A DNA stretch of 64,000 nucleotides, from contig NZ_JRMH01000001.1 in the NCBI RefSeq assembly GCF_000803315.1, forward strand, positions 3,038,001 through 3,102,000, read 5' to 3'. The stretch comes from Pectobacterium actinidiae (GTDB lineage Bacteria > Pseudomonadota > Gammaproteobacteria > Enterobacterales > Enterobacteriaceae). Each line of letters opens with the position of its first letter. The stretch's first letter is position 1. A program made the translations under genes and the position numbers. The notes under the pieces are model-generated. The model did no database searches. It was not told the origin of the DNA and saw nothing but the letters and a program-made list of their open reading frames with translations. This document shows positions 50,348-60,456 of the stretch, in pieces.

Positions 50348-50393
50348 AAAAAAAGGGTCTGGCAGACCAGGCGATAAGACCATGCCTGCCAGA
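50348..50393 (-). terminator. Terminator of yfcZ
   Basis: TCTGGCAGGC ... GCCTGGTCTGCCAGA stem, followed on the minus strand by CCCTTTTTTGC. It separates yfcZ from the ABC operon. Confidence 0.8.
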
Positions 50394-50400
50394 GGAAGAC

Positions 50401-50697
50401 TTAACGCAGGCCGAGCTGGAAAATCATCGTTTCGGCCTGGCAACTGAATGTGAAATCAATATCCAGTTTCACGCCGCCGTCTACCTCTTCCAGCGTGCTG
50501 GTGATGTCGCAAGGGTCAGACTCTACCGCACGGGCTTTTTCCGTCAGCGCCGCCAGTACCACTTCCGCCTCAGAACGATCGCCGAAAACCTTGCTGTAAG
50601 ACGCCGTGCAATCCGTGTTATCCATGATTGTGCCGACATCGACACAGCAGCAGGCTGCGGTTTCTTCAGCACTGCATTTGTTGATTACGTTCGTCAT
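50401..50697 (-). CDS. yfcZ: YfcZ/YiiS family protein
   Basis: Small Cys-rich cytosolic protein of 98 residues, function unknown. The family core CSAEETAACCCVDVGTIMDN and the ending LDIDFTFSCQAETMIFQLGLR are nearly identical to E. coli YfcZ. Divergent from fadL; an FNR-like site lies 36 bp upstream. Confidence 0.92.
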   Translation of the reverse strand: MTNVINKCSAEETAACCCVDVGTIMDNTDCTASYSKVFGDRSEAEVVLAALTEKARAVESDPCDITSTLEEVDGGVKLDIDFTFSCQAETMIFQLGLR

Positions 50698-50732
50698 GCT
50701 ACTTTCCTCTTAAGACTTAAGCCGCGGGAGAT

Positions 50733-50746
50733 TTGATCCAGTTCAA
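50733..50746 (-). promoter_or_regulatory. FNR-like site upstream of yfcZ
   Basis: TTGATCCAGTTCAA differs from the FNR consensus TTGATNNNNATCAA at one base. It is also on the far side of the fadL control region. Tentative. Confidence 0.4.
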
Positions 50747-50982
50747 ATATTTTTATCTTCCTTATATTTTACTCCCTCATCCTGAAGCAGTGCCAGCACT
50801 TCATGCTGACCAGTAATTTTAGTGATATCAATCACATTACGGTGTTATATGGCAGTAAAATCGAGCAATATCTCTTCACGAAAATTAACCAAAACGTTAA
50901 GCAGATCTAAATTTCGCATCATTTTAGAAATATTTCGAACACATAAAAGCAACATTCTCGTATTCCCAACTTATACTTTGGC

Positions 50983-50999
50983 AACTGGTCTGATTTGTC
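50983..50999 (+). promoter_or_regulatory. FadR operator of fadL
   Basis: AACTGGTCTGATTTGTC matches the left half of the FadR consensus perfectly. It lies just downstream of a TATACT -10-like hexamer (50972-50977), as at E. coli fadL. Confidence 0.7.
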
Positions 51000-51084
51000 A
51001 GGCTGAGAGCGCCCCCTACAATGCGCGTCCCTTGTTACCCCGTGTAACAACGTTAAATAACAAGCATATAAAGAGGTTTTGGTC

Positions 51085-52386
51085 ATGAACCAGAAAAACC
51101 TGTTCAAACAATCCACAATTGCTGTTGCGGTGGCCCTGTTTTCAGCAAATGTGTCCGCAGCTGGTTTCCAGCTAAATGAATACTCATCATCGGGTCTGGG
51201 ACGCGCGTTTTCTGGTGAAGGTGCCGTAGCCGACAATGCGACCTCAGGTAGTCGTAACCCGGCGACCATGACCATGTTTGACCGCCCGTCCTTCTCCGGT
51301 GGTGTCACCTATATCAACCCGGATATCGATGTTCAGGGAAAAAACTCCCTGACAGGACAAGACACCAGCGCAAAAAACATTGCACCGCACGCTTGGGTTC
51401 CGAACTTGCACTTCATCATGCCGCTTAATGAGCAATGGGCAGTTGGTGCTTCCGCTACCACCAATTATGGTTTGGCAACGGAATTCAATGATAACTATGC
51501 CGCAGGTTCTATTGGTGGGCAGACCGATCTGCTGACATCAAACCTGAACCTGAGCGCGGCCTATCGTCTGAACCAACATTTCAGCTTCGGGCTGGGAGTC
51601 AATGCTGTCTACGCTGATGCCAAGATTGTTCGTCGTGCGGGTGAACTGGCCAATGTTCCTGTCGCCGCTGGCGGATTACAGGGTGTGGTTGCAGGCCCGT
51701 CTTCAGAAGTCGCTCGTTTGGAAGGCAAAGAATGGGGTTACGGCTGGAACGCCGGCATCCTGTATGAAGTCGATGAAAATAACCGCTTTGGCCTGACGTA
51801 TCGTTCCAAAGTCGATATCGACTTTAACGGTGATTACAGCAACAATCTCCCAACAGTCGCTGGTGGTACTGGTGGCGCAACGATCCCTGGCAAGCTGACG
51901 CTGAATCTGCCGGAAATGTGGGAAGCCTCTGCTTACCACCGTGTCGCACCGAAATGGGCAGTGCATTATAGTCTGACCTATACCAGTTGGAGCCACTTCC
52001 AGGAGCTGAAAGCGACTGGAAACAGTGGTAACACGCTGTTCCAGAAAGAAGAAAACTTCCGTGATGCTTACCGTATCGCACTCGGTACCACCTACTATCA
52101 CGATGATAACTGGACGTTCCGTAGCGGTATCGCGTTTGATGACAGCCCCGTACCGGCTGACAAACGTTCTATCTCCATCCCGGATCAGGATCGTTTCTGG
52201 TTGAGCGCAGGCACCACCTATGCGTTTAACAAAGACGCGTCTGTTGATGTTGGTGTGTCTTACATGCACGGTAAACAAGTTGATATCAGCGAGCCTATCT
52301 CTGATAGAGCGGGTTCTCCAAGTTACACCTTTAGTTCCAAAGGGAAAGCCTGGCTGTACGGCGTGAACTTTAACTACGCGTTCTAA
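51085..52386 (+). CDS. fadL: Long-chain fatty acid outer-membrane transporter
   Basis: Outer-membrane beta-barrel that admits long-chain fatty acids. 433 residues with signal peptide ([20 protein letters not shown] ... SAAGFQLNE). Starting [21 protein letters not shown] and the NPATMTMF motif form the plug (hatch) domain; repeated strands end in the aromatic [12 protein letters not shown] 51085 with AGAGG upstream is chosen over TTG 51079. Confidence 0.95.
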   Translation: MNQKNLFKQSTIAVAVALFSANVSAAGFQLNEYSSSGLGRAFSGEGAVADNATSGSRNPATMTMFDRPSFSGGVTYINPDIDVQGKNSLTGQDTSAKNIAPHAWVPNLHFIMPLNEQWAVGASATTNYGLATEFNDNYAAGSIGGQTDLLTSNLNLSAAYRLNQHFSFGLGVNAVYADAKIVRRAGELANVPVAAGGLQGVVAGPSSEVARLEGKEWGYGWNAGILYEVDENNRFGLTYRSKVDIDFNGDYSNNLPTVAGGTGGATIPGKLTLNLPEMWEASAYHRVAPKWAVHYSLTYTSWSHFQELKATGNSGNTLFQKEENFRDAYRIALGTTYYHDDNWTFRSGIAFDDSPVPADKRSISIPDQDRFWLSAGTTYAFNKDASVDVGVSYMHGKQVDISEPISDRAGSPSYTFSSKGKAWLYGVNFNYAF

Positions 52387-52410
52387 TTGCATCTGCCATA
52401 ACGTGATAAA

Positions 52411-52438
52411 GCAGGTAAGGCGACTTACCTGCTTTTTT
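52411..52438 (+). terminator. Terminator of fadL
   Basis: GCAGGTAAG-GCGA-CTTACCTGC followed by TTTTTT. Confidence 0.9.
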
Positions 52439-52466
52439 ATTTGTCCGTATTACCCGAAACAACGGG

Positions 52467-52492
52467 ACAAAAAAGGCCGCTTTCGCGGCCTT
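52467..52492 (-). terminator. Terminator of mqo
   Basis: On the minus strand AAGGCCGC-GAAA-GCGGCCTT followed by TTTT. Stable GNRA-like loop. Confidence 0.85.
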
Positions 52493-52517
52493 AAATCGTG
52501 ACGTCCAGCTAACCCGA

Positions 52518-54101
52518 TTACTCAGGCTTAACCTCAATATAATCCAGACCCAGCGTGCTGCTGGTGTAGCTGCGGATTTTATTGGTCATTTCAATGTTCC
52601 CGTCCAGCTTCTGACCATAAGAAGGAACAATTTCTTTCAGCTTGCTCTGCCATTCCGGCGTCGCCACTTTATCTTTAAACACTTTTTCCAGCAGGCTCAG
52701 CATAATCGGTGCTGCGGTAGACGCGCCCGGAGAGGCACCCAGCAGGGCCGCAATCGAGCCATCTTGTGAACTGACAATCTCCGTCCCCAGCTTCAGCACG
52801 CCGCCTTTATCAGCATCTTTCTTGATAACCTGAACACGCTGGCCAGCAATCGTCAGTCTCCAGTCTTCTTTCTTCGCGTTCGGGAAGTATTCCTGCAACG
52901 CGGCGAAACGATCGTCGTCATCCATCATGACCTGACTAACCAGATATTTCACCAGGTCGAAGTTATCCAGACCGACGTGTGTCATCGGCATCACGTTGGA
53001 GAAGGTCACGGAACCGATCAGATCCCACAGCGAACCATTTTTCAGGAACTTGCTGGAGAAGGTAGCAAACGGTCCGAACAGCAGGACTGGCTTACCGTCA
53101 AAAATACGGGTGTCCAGATGAGGAACGGACATCGGTGGCGCACCGACGGAAGCTTTACCGTACACTTTTGCCATGTGGCGCTTCACGATTTCCGGGTTTT
53201 CTGTCACCAGGAACTCGCCACCAACCGGGAAGCCACCGTACAGATCGGCTTCAGGAATGCCAGATTTCTGCAACAGCGGCAGCGCTGCCCCACCTGCACC
53301 GATAAAGACGAACTTCGCCTTAATCACGCTTTCTTTGTCACCGTTCTTCAGATCGGCGTAAGTCACGCTCCAGGTGTTATCCGCATTACGTTTGATATCA
53401 CGGACTTCTGAATTCAGGTGCAGCGCAAAGTTGGATTTGGTTTTCATTGCACCAACCAACTGACGCGTGATTTCACCATAGTTCACGTCAGTACCGATAG
53501 GCATACGGGTCGCCGCAATCTTCTGAGCCGGATCGCGACCTTCCATCACCAACGGAGCCCACTCTTTGATCGTATTGGGATCGTCAGAGAACTCCATACC
53601 ACGGTACAGCGTGCTGTGTTGCATCGCATCATAGCGGTGCTTCAGGAAAGCCGTGTTCTCGTCACCCCAGACAAAGCTGATGTGCGGCACGCTATTAATG
53701 AAGGAGTGCGGATTATTCAGCACGCCGTTTTTCACCTGATAGGACCAAAACTGGCGCGAGATTTCAAAAGCTTCGGTAATTTCCAGCGCTTTACTAATAT
53801 TGATTGGGCCGTCGGGATTATCCGGCGTGTAGTTGAGTTCCATGAAAGCAGAGTGACCCGTACCGGCATTATTCCAGCCGTTAGAGCTCTCTTCCGCCAC
53901 GTTATCCATCCGCTCAACCATGTCGATAGACCAGTCTGGTTGCAGCTCCTGTAAATACACGCCCAGCGTAGAGCTCATAATCCCCCCGCCGATCAGTACC
54001 ACATCCGTTGTCTTCTCTGTCGTTTTCGCCTCTTCAGCCATCGCCAGTGGGGCGTTAACCACCACGCTCAGGCAGAAGAACATAGCAAGTAGTTTTTTCA
54101 T
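52518..54101 (-). CDS. mqo: Malate:quinone oxidoreductase
   Basis: Membrane-associated FAD enzyme oxidising malate to oxaloacetate with quinone reduction. 527 residues. FAD site [41 protein letters not shown], and the C-terminal [21 protein letters not shown] signal-like N-terminus ([20 protein letters not shown]) is present as in the E. coli protein. The start ATG 54101 fits the family; earlier codons do not. Confidence 0.95.
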   Translation of the reverse strand: MKKLLAMFFCLSVVVNAPLAMAEEAKTTEKTTDVVLIGGGIMSSTLGVYLQELQPDWSIDMVERMDNVAEESSNGWNNAGTGHSAFMELNYTPDNPDGPINISKALEITEAFEISRQFWSYQVKNGVLNNPHSFINSVPHISFVWGDENTAFLKHRYDAMQHSTLYRGMEFSDDPNTIKEWAPLVMEGRDPAQKIAATRMPIGTDVNYGEITRQLVGAMKTKSNFALHLNSEVRDIKRNADNTWSVTYADLKNGDKESVIKAKFVFIGAGGAALPLLQKSGIPEADLYGGFPVGGEFLVTENPEIVKRHMAKVYGKASVGAPPMSVPHLDTRIFDGKPVLLFGPFATFSSKFLKNGSLWDLIGSVTFSNVMPMTHVGLDNFDLVKYLVSQVMMDDDDRFAALQEYFPNAKKEDWRLTIAGQRVQVIKKDADKGGVLKLGTEIVSSQDGSIAALLGASPGASTAAPIMLSLLEKVFKDKVATPEWQSKLKEIVPSYGQKLDGNIEMTNKIRSYTSSTLGLDYIEVKPE

Positions 54102-54410
54102 GCTTATATCTCTATTTTTATAAGTGCAGGTAAATAGAATTCCGGGCATTCACTAACAGATAGCCGCACCACCATGAGTAAAGGGCATCATTCCTATGAC
54201 CTTTTTGTTAATCACTTTGTTAACAAAAAAATCAGCGTGCTGACGCATTTCAGCCATGATAGACAGCGCTATCCGTTAAAGACATAGCATTATTGTTATC
54301 TGACAGGAGGAAATAAATTTTAGTAAGTAAATAAACGAACAACAATGCCATAACTTTTAAGAAACAAACCACAGAATCATCATGGTAGAAGTAAGTTTAG
54401 CAGTGTTTTA
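54102..54410. other. mqo upstream region, AT-rich, no gene seen
   Basis: Just over 300 bp between mqo and the mlaA terminator. Contains a TTGTTAATCACTTTGTTAAC direct/inverted motif near 54205-54224 and many A/T runs. No ORF or ribosome site of note; presumed mqo promoter. Confidence 0.35.
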
Positions 54411-54411
54411 T

Positions 54412-54438
54412 AAAAGCAAAAGGCACCCGCAGGTGCCT
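54412..54438 (-). terminator. Terminator of mlaA
   Basis: AGGCACC-TGCG-GGTGCCT on the minus strand followed by TTTGCTTTT. Confidence 0.8.
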
Positions 54439-54463
54439 GTGAAATGCGTGATAATACGCAATG

Positions 54464-55225
54464 CTATTTTGCTGAATCGATCTCATCGAGCGAGTCTTCA
54501 ATGGCCGCAGCATTGGGGTTCTTCTGTGGCGTGATTTGCCCATCGCTGGCAAGGAAATCATGCCGCTGGAAGTAGGCCTCACGCACCATCAGGTAAGGAT
54601 CGGAAGAGTTACTTAGCAACCCGTCGGAATCCAACAGCTGTGCCCGCGTTTCTATTCCTTCGATAACCCACTTGCCCGCCGACATCCAGAACGTCAGATA
54701 GCTCAGCATCGGATACAGCGTATCCACCACACCACCGCCGTCTTCACGAGGTGTCACACTGCCGTAGCCAGGCACCACCACATAAGGCCCGTATCCCACG
54801 CCATAATTACCCAGCGTGCTACCAAAGCGACGAGACTCTTCTTTCGCCAGCTTAGGATTTGCCATTGAGGCCACGTCAATCAGACCGCCCATGCCGAGCA
54901 AGGTATTCAGGAAGAAACGGTTAAAGTGAACCATCGCTTTGTACGGCTTGCCTTCAACGAAGTAGTTCACCATCGTCGCAGGCTCTTCCAGGTTACTGAA
55001 AAAGTTTCCCAGCCCATTACGTGCGGGTGTCGGCACATAATCACGCCAGGCCACAGCCGCAGGACGAACCAGATAAGGATCCAGAACGTCATAGTTAAAG
55101 CTGAACATGGTACGGTTAAAGCCTTCAAGCGGATCAGAACGTCCTTCTTGAGCTCGATCCCCGGAACTGGCGCAGCCGAGCAGTAACACGCTGGCAAACA
55201 CCACCCCACTCAGGCGGTAATTCAT
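54464..55225 (-). CDS. mlaA: Intermembrane phospholipid transport lipoprotein MlaA (VacJ)
   Basis: Outer-membrane lipoprotein that removes mislocalised phospholipids from the outer leaflet. 253 residues. The lipobox LLLGC gives lipidation at the Cys near residue 18. SDPLEGFNRTMFSFNYDVLDPYLVRP, YFVEGKPYKA and the GPYVVVPGYG stretch are diagnostic. ATG 55225 is used. Just upstream is a canonical ERIC, 27 bp from the start. Confidence 0.95.
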   Translation of the reverse strand: MNYRLSGVVFASVLLLGCASSGDRAQEGRSDPLEGFNRTMFSFNYDVLDPYLVRPAAVAWRDYVPTPARNGLGNFFSNLEEPATMVNYFVEGKPYKAMVHFNRFFLNTLLGMGGLIDVASMANPKLAKEESRRFGSTLGNYGVGYGPYVVVPGYGSVTPREDGGGVVDTLYPMLSYLTFWMSAGKWVIEGIETRAQLLDSDGLLSNSSDPYLMVREAYFQRHDFLASDGQITPQKNPNAAAIEDSLDEIDSAK

Positions 55226-55252
55226 ATCTGTTCTCCCTGATTTATAGTGTGC

Positions 55253-55379
<127 letters not shown>

Positions 55380-55765
55380 TACCCGCGACCGAAAATGGGT
55401 ATTCCCGGTATCAGCCACAGCCTATCGGGCTGAGCGACAAGGGCGGGATATCGGCCAACAGTGTAACATTTTATCGCTCCATCGCTACGTTGGCTTACGC
55501 ATTACTGCATTTTCAGAGGTTTACCATTTTTCTTATGGGAACAATTCGCAGCGTCGTTGCGACACGCGCTCCAGCGTGGGCGACAGCACGGTATTTCCTT
55601 GCTCCCCTCACAGCATAGCACCACCAACCTAAATCAGTGAGCCATGCTGCTCCATCCCATGTTGTAAAAACTGACTACGCTTATCATCGGGGTTGTCGGT
55701 GATCGCCCCTCAACGTCAGTACCGTTAGCCACATACCAAACGACCCCTTTGTCGAGAGAATCACT
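55380..55765. other. mlaA-yfdC intergenic, no gene seen
   Basis: Divergent promoter region. Contains an imperfect CTATCGGGCTGAG-type hairpin near 55425. The 12 bases at the ERIC junction, GGGTATATACCC (55373-55384), form a perfect palindrome. Confidence 0.4.
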
Positions 55766-56704
55766 ATGAATCCACCTTCAAAATCCAGACAAATCCAGCA
55801 AGAGAAAGAAAAGGATGTTGCGGTAGAAAGTGAGGAAAGCACACAAGGAAAAACGATCGATGTAGACGAGGATCACTTGCCTTCCCCCGCCGCCGCGATC
55901 CATGAAGAGATTCGTCAGGAAGGACAAAAGGAGCTGGAACGCGATGCAATCGCATTATTGTGGTCGGCGATTGCGGCAGGGATCTCCATGGGAACCTCAT
56001 TCATGGCGGTCGGCATGCTCCACAACCCTCTGGTTGGCGTACCCGGCGGCTTTCTGCTGGAGTGCTTCGGTTACACCATCGGCTTTGTGATTGTCATCAT
56101 GGCACGCCAGCAGTTGTTCACCGAAAACACGGTCACAGCGGTGCTTCCCATCATGCATAGGCCCACGCGGAGTAATTTCTACCTGCTTGGCCGATTATGG
56201 TTCGTCGTGCTGGCTGGCAACCTGATTGGCACAGCTCTGGCCGCCCTCGCCTTTACCTACATGCCGGTTTTTGATGGCGAAACGCGGGAGGCTTTGGTCG
56301 ACATCGCGATGAAGGTCATGAAGCACTCGCCAACAGAGATGTTTGCCAATGCCGTTGTCTCCGGTTGGATTATTGCCACGATGGTTTGGATGCTGCCCCG
56401 CGCCTACTCCGCCAAACTGTGGATTATCATCATCATGACCTGGATGATTGCTTTCAGTAACCTCACCCACATCGTGGCCGGCGCCTCAGAGATTTTCTAT
56501 CTGGTGTTCATTGGTCACATCCCTTGGCAGGACTTCATTTGGCCGTTTGCTCTGCCCACATTGGTGGGGAATATCATCGGCGGCACCTTTATTTTCGCAC
56601 TCATCAGCCATGCGCAAATTCGCAACGACATGAGCAGTTCATCTCACGGAAAACGCCAAAAGCAGCGTGAAAGCGAGGAAACAGAACACCGACAGAAACG
56701 CTGA
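55766..56704 (+). CDS. yfdC: FNT-family inner-membrane protein YfdC
   Basis: Formate/nitrite transporter family protein of 312 residues with unknown substrate. A charged N-terminal cytosolic extension (about 70 residues, KEKDVAVESEESTQ) precedes six helices; signatures are SMGTSFMAVGMLHN, LECFGYTIGFVIVIMARQQLFTENT and LAGNLIGTALAA. The C-terminus is highly charged. Followed directly by tRNA-Arg. Confidence 0.92.
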   Translation: MNPPSKSRQIQQEKEKDVAVESEESTQGKTIDVDEDHLPSPAAAIHEEIRQEGQKELERDAIALLWSAIAAGISMGTSFMAVGMLHNPLVGVPGGFLLECFGYTIGFVIVIMARQQLFTENTVTAVLPIMHRPTRSNFYLLGRLWFVVLAGNLIGTALAALAFTYMPVFDGETREALVDIAMKVMKHSPTEMFANAVVSGWIIATMVWMLPRAYSAKLWIIIIMTWMIAFSNLTHIVAGASEIFYLVFIGHIPWQDFIWPFALPTLVGNIIGGTFIFALISHAQIRNDMSSSSHGKRQKQRESEETEHRQKR

Positions 56705-56761
56705 TTGCCGACACTTTGAGCAAACGCGCCGTTAAGTGCTTATTCTCAGAGCAAAAATGCG

Positions 56762-56767
56762 TATAAT
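56762..56767 (+). promoter_or_regulatory. -10 box of argW
   Basis: TATAAT, 13 bp before the mature tRNA start. No strong -35 is visible at the expected distance. Confidence 0.6.
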
Positions 56768-56780
56768 AGCCGGGCTTCAC

Positions 56781-56855
56781 GTCTCCATAGTTAAATGGAT
56801 ATAACGAGCCCCTCCTAAGGGCTAGTTGCAGGTTCGATTCCTGCTGGGGACACCA
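56781..56855 (+). tRNA. argW: tRNA-Arg (anticodon CCU)
   Basis: 75 bases including an encoded CCA. Acceptor arm GTCTCCA / TGGGGAC, anticodon arm AGCCC-CTCCTAA-GGGCT with anticodon CCT at 56814-56816, T-arm GCAGG-TTCGATT-CCTGC. Almost identical to E. coli argW, a common integration site for islands; AT-rich accessory genes follow it here. Confidence 0.97.
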
Positions 56856-57077
56856 TTCACACTTATCACAACGTCTACTCCCATCAACAAAAACCTGCAA
56901 TACCAAATCTTCGCACCAATTCCACCGTATCAACTGGGCGTAACATTTGTTCAGCGGATGACTTGTAAAAGTGCTGATCTAAAAAAGAGTTAACCTCTCC
57001 TCAGGTAGTAAAGCCTTGTCACTAAGCATAATATTTTTTAATCTATCTTTATTGTTTTACTGGAACACAGCCTCTCA

Positions 57078-58556
57078 ATGAAACTGGAAGATATTGCTAA
57101 TTTTGCTGGAAATGTTGTCACTTTTGCTGGGTTGCCAGCACTGATTTTCTTTAATGTTTCCGCTGTTTTATTTTTCTTAAACGAATGGCGTATTCCTTTA
57201 TTCTGGGGTGCCGCTTCCATCTTTATTTTAGCCTTGATTTATTACATTAGAAATCGAGTCCATCCGAAAAAGTCAACACTTTTTTTATTACTAATGCTTG
57301 CTACTGCAACAGGAAGCGCAGTGTTTTATGACCCTTATCCCAAGATTGCACAGATAAGCATTTCCGGTTTCTACCATGAAAAAGAGGGGGCTTGGGTTGG
57401 TAGTAATACCGATGAAAATACCCAAGACATCATTCGACAAATGGAAGATACGTGGAATCGTGCAACGTCTAAAGAAAACCCATCATTTCGATTTATTGAG
57501 CCTTTTGCTATCAAGAGCTGGCAGTTTCCTACACTGTTTCTAGCACATCGTTCGAAGCAACAAATTATTAAACTGGCAGAAGAAAACTCTCGTTCAGTCG
57601 TAAATCTCGTGGGTTTCACCCGCGATAGCAAACTTGATTCTCTGCATTACAGTCTAAATGAGAAAACACTAGCTCCCAACGAGCACGGTACAAGTCATGA
57701 AAATCGATGGTTTAATAATCTTTTCGCAAAAATAATTGATCACCCCACACTCATCGATAGCCAAAAACGAGAAGTCATCGCCAAGATCCTTTTTATTGAT
57801 ATCAATGCCCGCGCTCTTAGCATTCGAGTCGGTGAAATGGATGCCATTGGTATGGCCAATTTGATTGCTAACATACAAGATGAAATCGTCGCCTTACAGA
57901 AAAAACATTCTTTCATCAAAGACGAACTCAACTACTTGATGGCTGGCTTAACCACGTCTTTCATTGATGTATATGATGATGAATTGCCCAAAGAAATCGC
58001 CGCCGATTTTCTGGTTCAGGCACTCAATTTCTATCCCTATTATCCCTATCCGGATAAAGAAAGCTTCCAACGTGCTTATGTTAAAATGAGCTACGCGAAT
58101 TGGCGTCTGAGCAATGACTCTGAAGATGATGTAACGTTACTTAGCCATTTAACACAAACCACTTATTCTTTGCCAGATATTGAATCTAAAAACGAGGTCA
58201 TCAACGACTTCAGGAATCATGTTTTCCTTCCACATATTTCCCCTGTGATGTTTTATTATATGTTGGAAATGATGAAAACCGCTCACCCACTACTTGATAT
58301 CCCATCTCAACAAGTGGAAAAAGTTCGTGAATTGGAAGAATACACAGACAAATTTCTCAGCTATCATCCTGGAATAGCAAATGACTTCATCGAGTTAAAA
58401 ACCGTACTGCTATATAGTGTATATTACACATGGTACAAGAAGGTCAATTTGGAAAAAGATGCCGCGAGGATATTGAAAAAATATGAAGCGGTTTTGGAAA
58501 ATAATAAAAACATAACGCCATTTTTAATGACTATTAACGAAAAAAAATTGCGGTAA
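57078..58556 (+). CDS. Unknown membrane protein with large soluble domain
   Basis: 492 residues. Three hydrophobic segments lie in the first 90 residues (VVTFAGLPALIFFNVSAVLF, LFWGAASIFILALIYY, TLFLLLMLATATGSAVFY), then about 400 mostly helical residues with no motif I recognise. AT-rich (well below the flanking genes), solitary, downstream of argW. The ATG is preceded by no clear ribosome site. The frame is intact. Function unknown; accessory or recently acquired by composition. Confidence 0.75.
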   Translation: MKLEDIANFAGNVVTFAGLPALIFFNVSAVLFFLNEWRIPLFWGAASIFILALIYYIRNRVHPKKSTLFLLLMLATATGSAVFYDPYPKIAQISISGFYHEKEGAWVGSNTDENTQDIIRQMEDTWNRATSKENPSFRFIEPFAIKSWQFPTLFLAHRSKQQIIKLAEENSRSVVNLVGFTRDSKLDSLHYSLNEKTLAPNEHGTSHENRWFNNLFAKIIDHPTLIDSQKREVIAKILFIDINARALSIRVGEMDAIGMANLIANIQDEIVALQKKHSFIKDELNYLMAGLTTSFIDVYDDELPKEIAADFLVQALNFYPYYPYPDKESFQRAYVKMSYANWRLSNDSEDDVTLLSHLTQTTYSLPDIESKNEVINDFRNHVFLPHISPVMFYYMLEMMKTAHPLLDIPSQQVEKVRELEEYTDKFLSYHPGIANDFIELKTVLLYSVYYTWYKKVNLEKDAARILKKYEAVLENNKNITPFLMTINEKKLR

Positions 58557-58633
58557 AAAACAATAATGACGTCATAAACTCACTGACACATAATCCTTTA
58601 AATGTAGAAGTGGATTTTTAACGAGAATGAGTA

Positions 58634-59735
58634 TATACCCGTGCTCATTGAAGATGCTTGGTTTTATGCAGCAAGGAGATCATGCTTATCCACTATTAAG
58701 ATATTTATTAACGACGAACAGAAAACCGAACTTGAGCACCTTCGTGACACCACTCGTGATGGTCGTGTTCGTGACCGCATTAAAGCCGTTCTTCTTGCCT
58801 CTGAAGGTTGGACTTCTGCGATGATTGCACAGGCTCTGCGCCTGCATGAAACGACAGTAAACCTGCATATCAACGATTACGTCAACACCCGCAAACTCAA
58901 GCCTGAAAATGGTGAATCTGCAAGTCGGCTGAGTGTTGAACGAACTGCTCATTTAATCAGTCATTTATCTCTACATCTGTTCCATCATACTCGCGATATC
59001 GTGGCGTATGTCGAGCAGCGCTGTGCTATCCGGTTCAGTATCCCCAGCATGAACAAGTGGCTGCACCGTCAGGGCTTCACTTACAAAAAACCGGCGGGCG
59101 TACCCCATAAATTCAGTGAAGAAAAACAGAAGCAGTTCATTGAATATTATGAGAATTTAAAGAGAACGGCGAGCAATGAGCCGATTTTGTTTATCGATGC
59201 GGTTCATCCGACACAAGCCACAAAGCTCAGTTATGGATGCATACGGAAAGGGCATAAAAAGTCAGTTAAAACAACGGGAAGCCGAACCTGTCTGAATATA
59301 CTGGGCGCGCTGAATCTGAGCGATATCGGCGGTACGGTCATTCACGATTACAAAACGATTAATGACTACACTATTGCTCTGTTTTTCATTGAGATACGTA
59401 AACGTTACCCTGATTATCGGCAGAAAATCCATGTGATACTGGATAGTGCGGGTTATCACCGAACCCAATTGATTAAAGATTGGGCTTTAGTCGTGAATAT
59501 AGAGCTTCACTATTTGCCGCCTTACAGTCCGAACCTGAACGCCATAGAGCGTCTATGGAAAGTGATGAACGAGCATGCGAGAAATAATCGCTATTTTGAA
59601 AATACCCGCGACTTTCGGGATGCGATATTCAATTTTTTCTCAACCACGCTGCCAGAAATAGCGGACTCACTGACATCAAGAATTCACGACCGCTTTCAGG
59701 TACTCAAACCTGCATCTTGAGGTTTATAGGGTATA
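58634..59735 (+). mobile_element. IS630-family insertion sequence
   Basis: About 1.1 kb with one transposase ORF. Ends are imperfect inverted repeats: TATACCC on the left and GGGTATA on the right, plus an inner matching AAGATGC (58652 on the left; complement at 59712 on the right). TA dinucleotides flank both sides (58632 and 59736), as expected for TA target duplication in IS630/Tc1/mariner. The ends also resemble ERIC ends. Confidence 0.85.
58641..59720 (+). CDS. IS630-family transposase
   Basis: DDE transposase, up to 359 codons. An N-terminal helix-turn-helix region (GWTSAMIAQALRLHETTVN) is followed by the DDE core: LFIDAVHPT (first Asp), HVILDSAGYH (second Asp) and LPPYSPNLNAIERLWK (Glu). 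The open frame begins with GTG 58641, which lies inside the terminal repeat. Relatives start at the KIFI.DEQKTELE stretch, here preceded by ATT at 58695, so the real start is uncertain. The frame is intact. Confidence 0.9.
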   Translation: MLIEDAWFYAARRSCLSTIKIFINDEQKTELEHLRDTTRDGRVRDRIKAVLLASEGWTSAMIAQALRLHETTVNLHINDYVNTRKLKPENGESASRLSVERTAHLISHLSLHLFHHTRDIVAYVEQRCAIRFSIPSMNKWLHRQGFTYKKPAGVPHKFSEEKQKQFIEYYENLKRTASNEPILFIDAVHPTQATKLSYGCIRKGHKKSVKTTGSRTCLNILGALNLSDIGGTVIHDYKTINDYTIALFFIEIRKRYPDYRQKIHVILDSAGYHRTQLIKDWALVVNIELHYLPPYSPNLNAIERLWKVMNEHARNNRYFENTRDFRDAIFNFFSTTLPEIADSLTSRIHDRFQVLKPAS

Positions 59736-59807
59736 TACTTGCGACCATGAATAACCTTATAATATCGAAAGGATTTATTCATTACTTGTAAGGAATACGT
59801 GTTTATT

Positions 59808-60434
59808 ATGAAATGGAGTTATATAAAAAGCGCCGTTTGGCCTTTTCTTTTCCTTCCTCTTTCAAGTGGGGTATATGCGCAAGACTTCTCCACTTTTGTG
59901 ACAGATTTCACCAATGTGTTGCAAAAAAGTAAATTATCGCAAAAAGACTATAACCAATTTATTGAACTCTCTGATTCCTATTTTATTCCCGCTAGCTATG
60001 GTGTAAGCATAGCGAAAAAAGATAAAGTCAGTTATAAAAACAACGAAATAATGCCAAAGCTGGAATCTGACGCCAGTTTTATCTTCAATGGTTCAGGTGG
60101 AAAAGCAGCTTTTATTTCATTTCTGCAAGAAATAAAAAACCTATCGCCGTCAGAGAAATATTTCGAGAAAACCTATAAAGATGCGGGGTCGGTTTTCGTC
60201 ATGAATTATTATACGTTGTCATCAGGTATCATTAATATACAGATGGACATCGTTTCTCCTCCTGGCATCAAAGGAATGGTCATCAATCTGCTTAACGAAA
60301 GGGAATCTGAACTTAAACAAGAAGCAGGCGAAGGAGCTTATATATATCAATTCAAAAAAATAAATGAGACCTATAAGATGGTCGGCGCTAACGCCTATTC
60401 ATCTTCAGACAAACGAATCTGCATGTCCTGCTAA
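59808..60434 (+). CDS. Unknown secreted protein
   Basis: 208 residues. A signal peptide (KWSYIKSAVWPFLFLPLSSG, cleavage after VYA) is followed by an unrecognised mature part ending RICMSC, with both Cys at the extreme C-terminus. AAGGA precedes GTG 59799 and ATG 59808, so the exact start is uncertain. AT-rich. First of three genes, 22 bp before the next. Function unknown. Confidence 0.7.
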   Translation: MKWSYIKSAVWPFLFLPLSSGVYAQDFSTFVTDFTNVLQKSKLSQKDYNQFIELSDSYFIPASYGVSIAKKDKVSYKNNEIMPKLESDASFIFNGSGGKAAFISFLQEIKNLSPSEKYFEKTYKDAGSVFVMNYYTLSSGIINIQMDIVSPPGIKGMVINLLNERESELKQEAGEGAYIYQFKKINETYKMVGANAYSSSDKRICMSC

Positions 60435-60456
60435 CGTGATTTGAATGGAATTGAAA

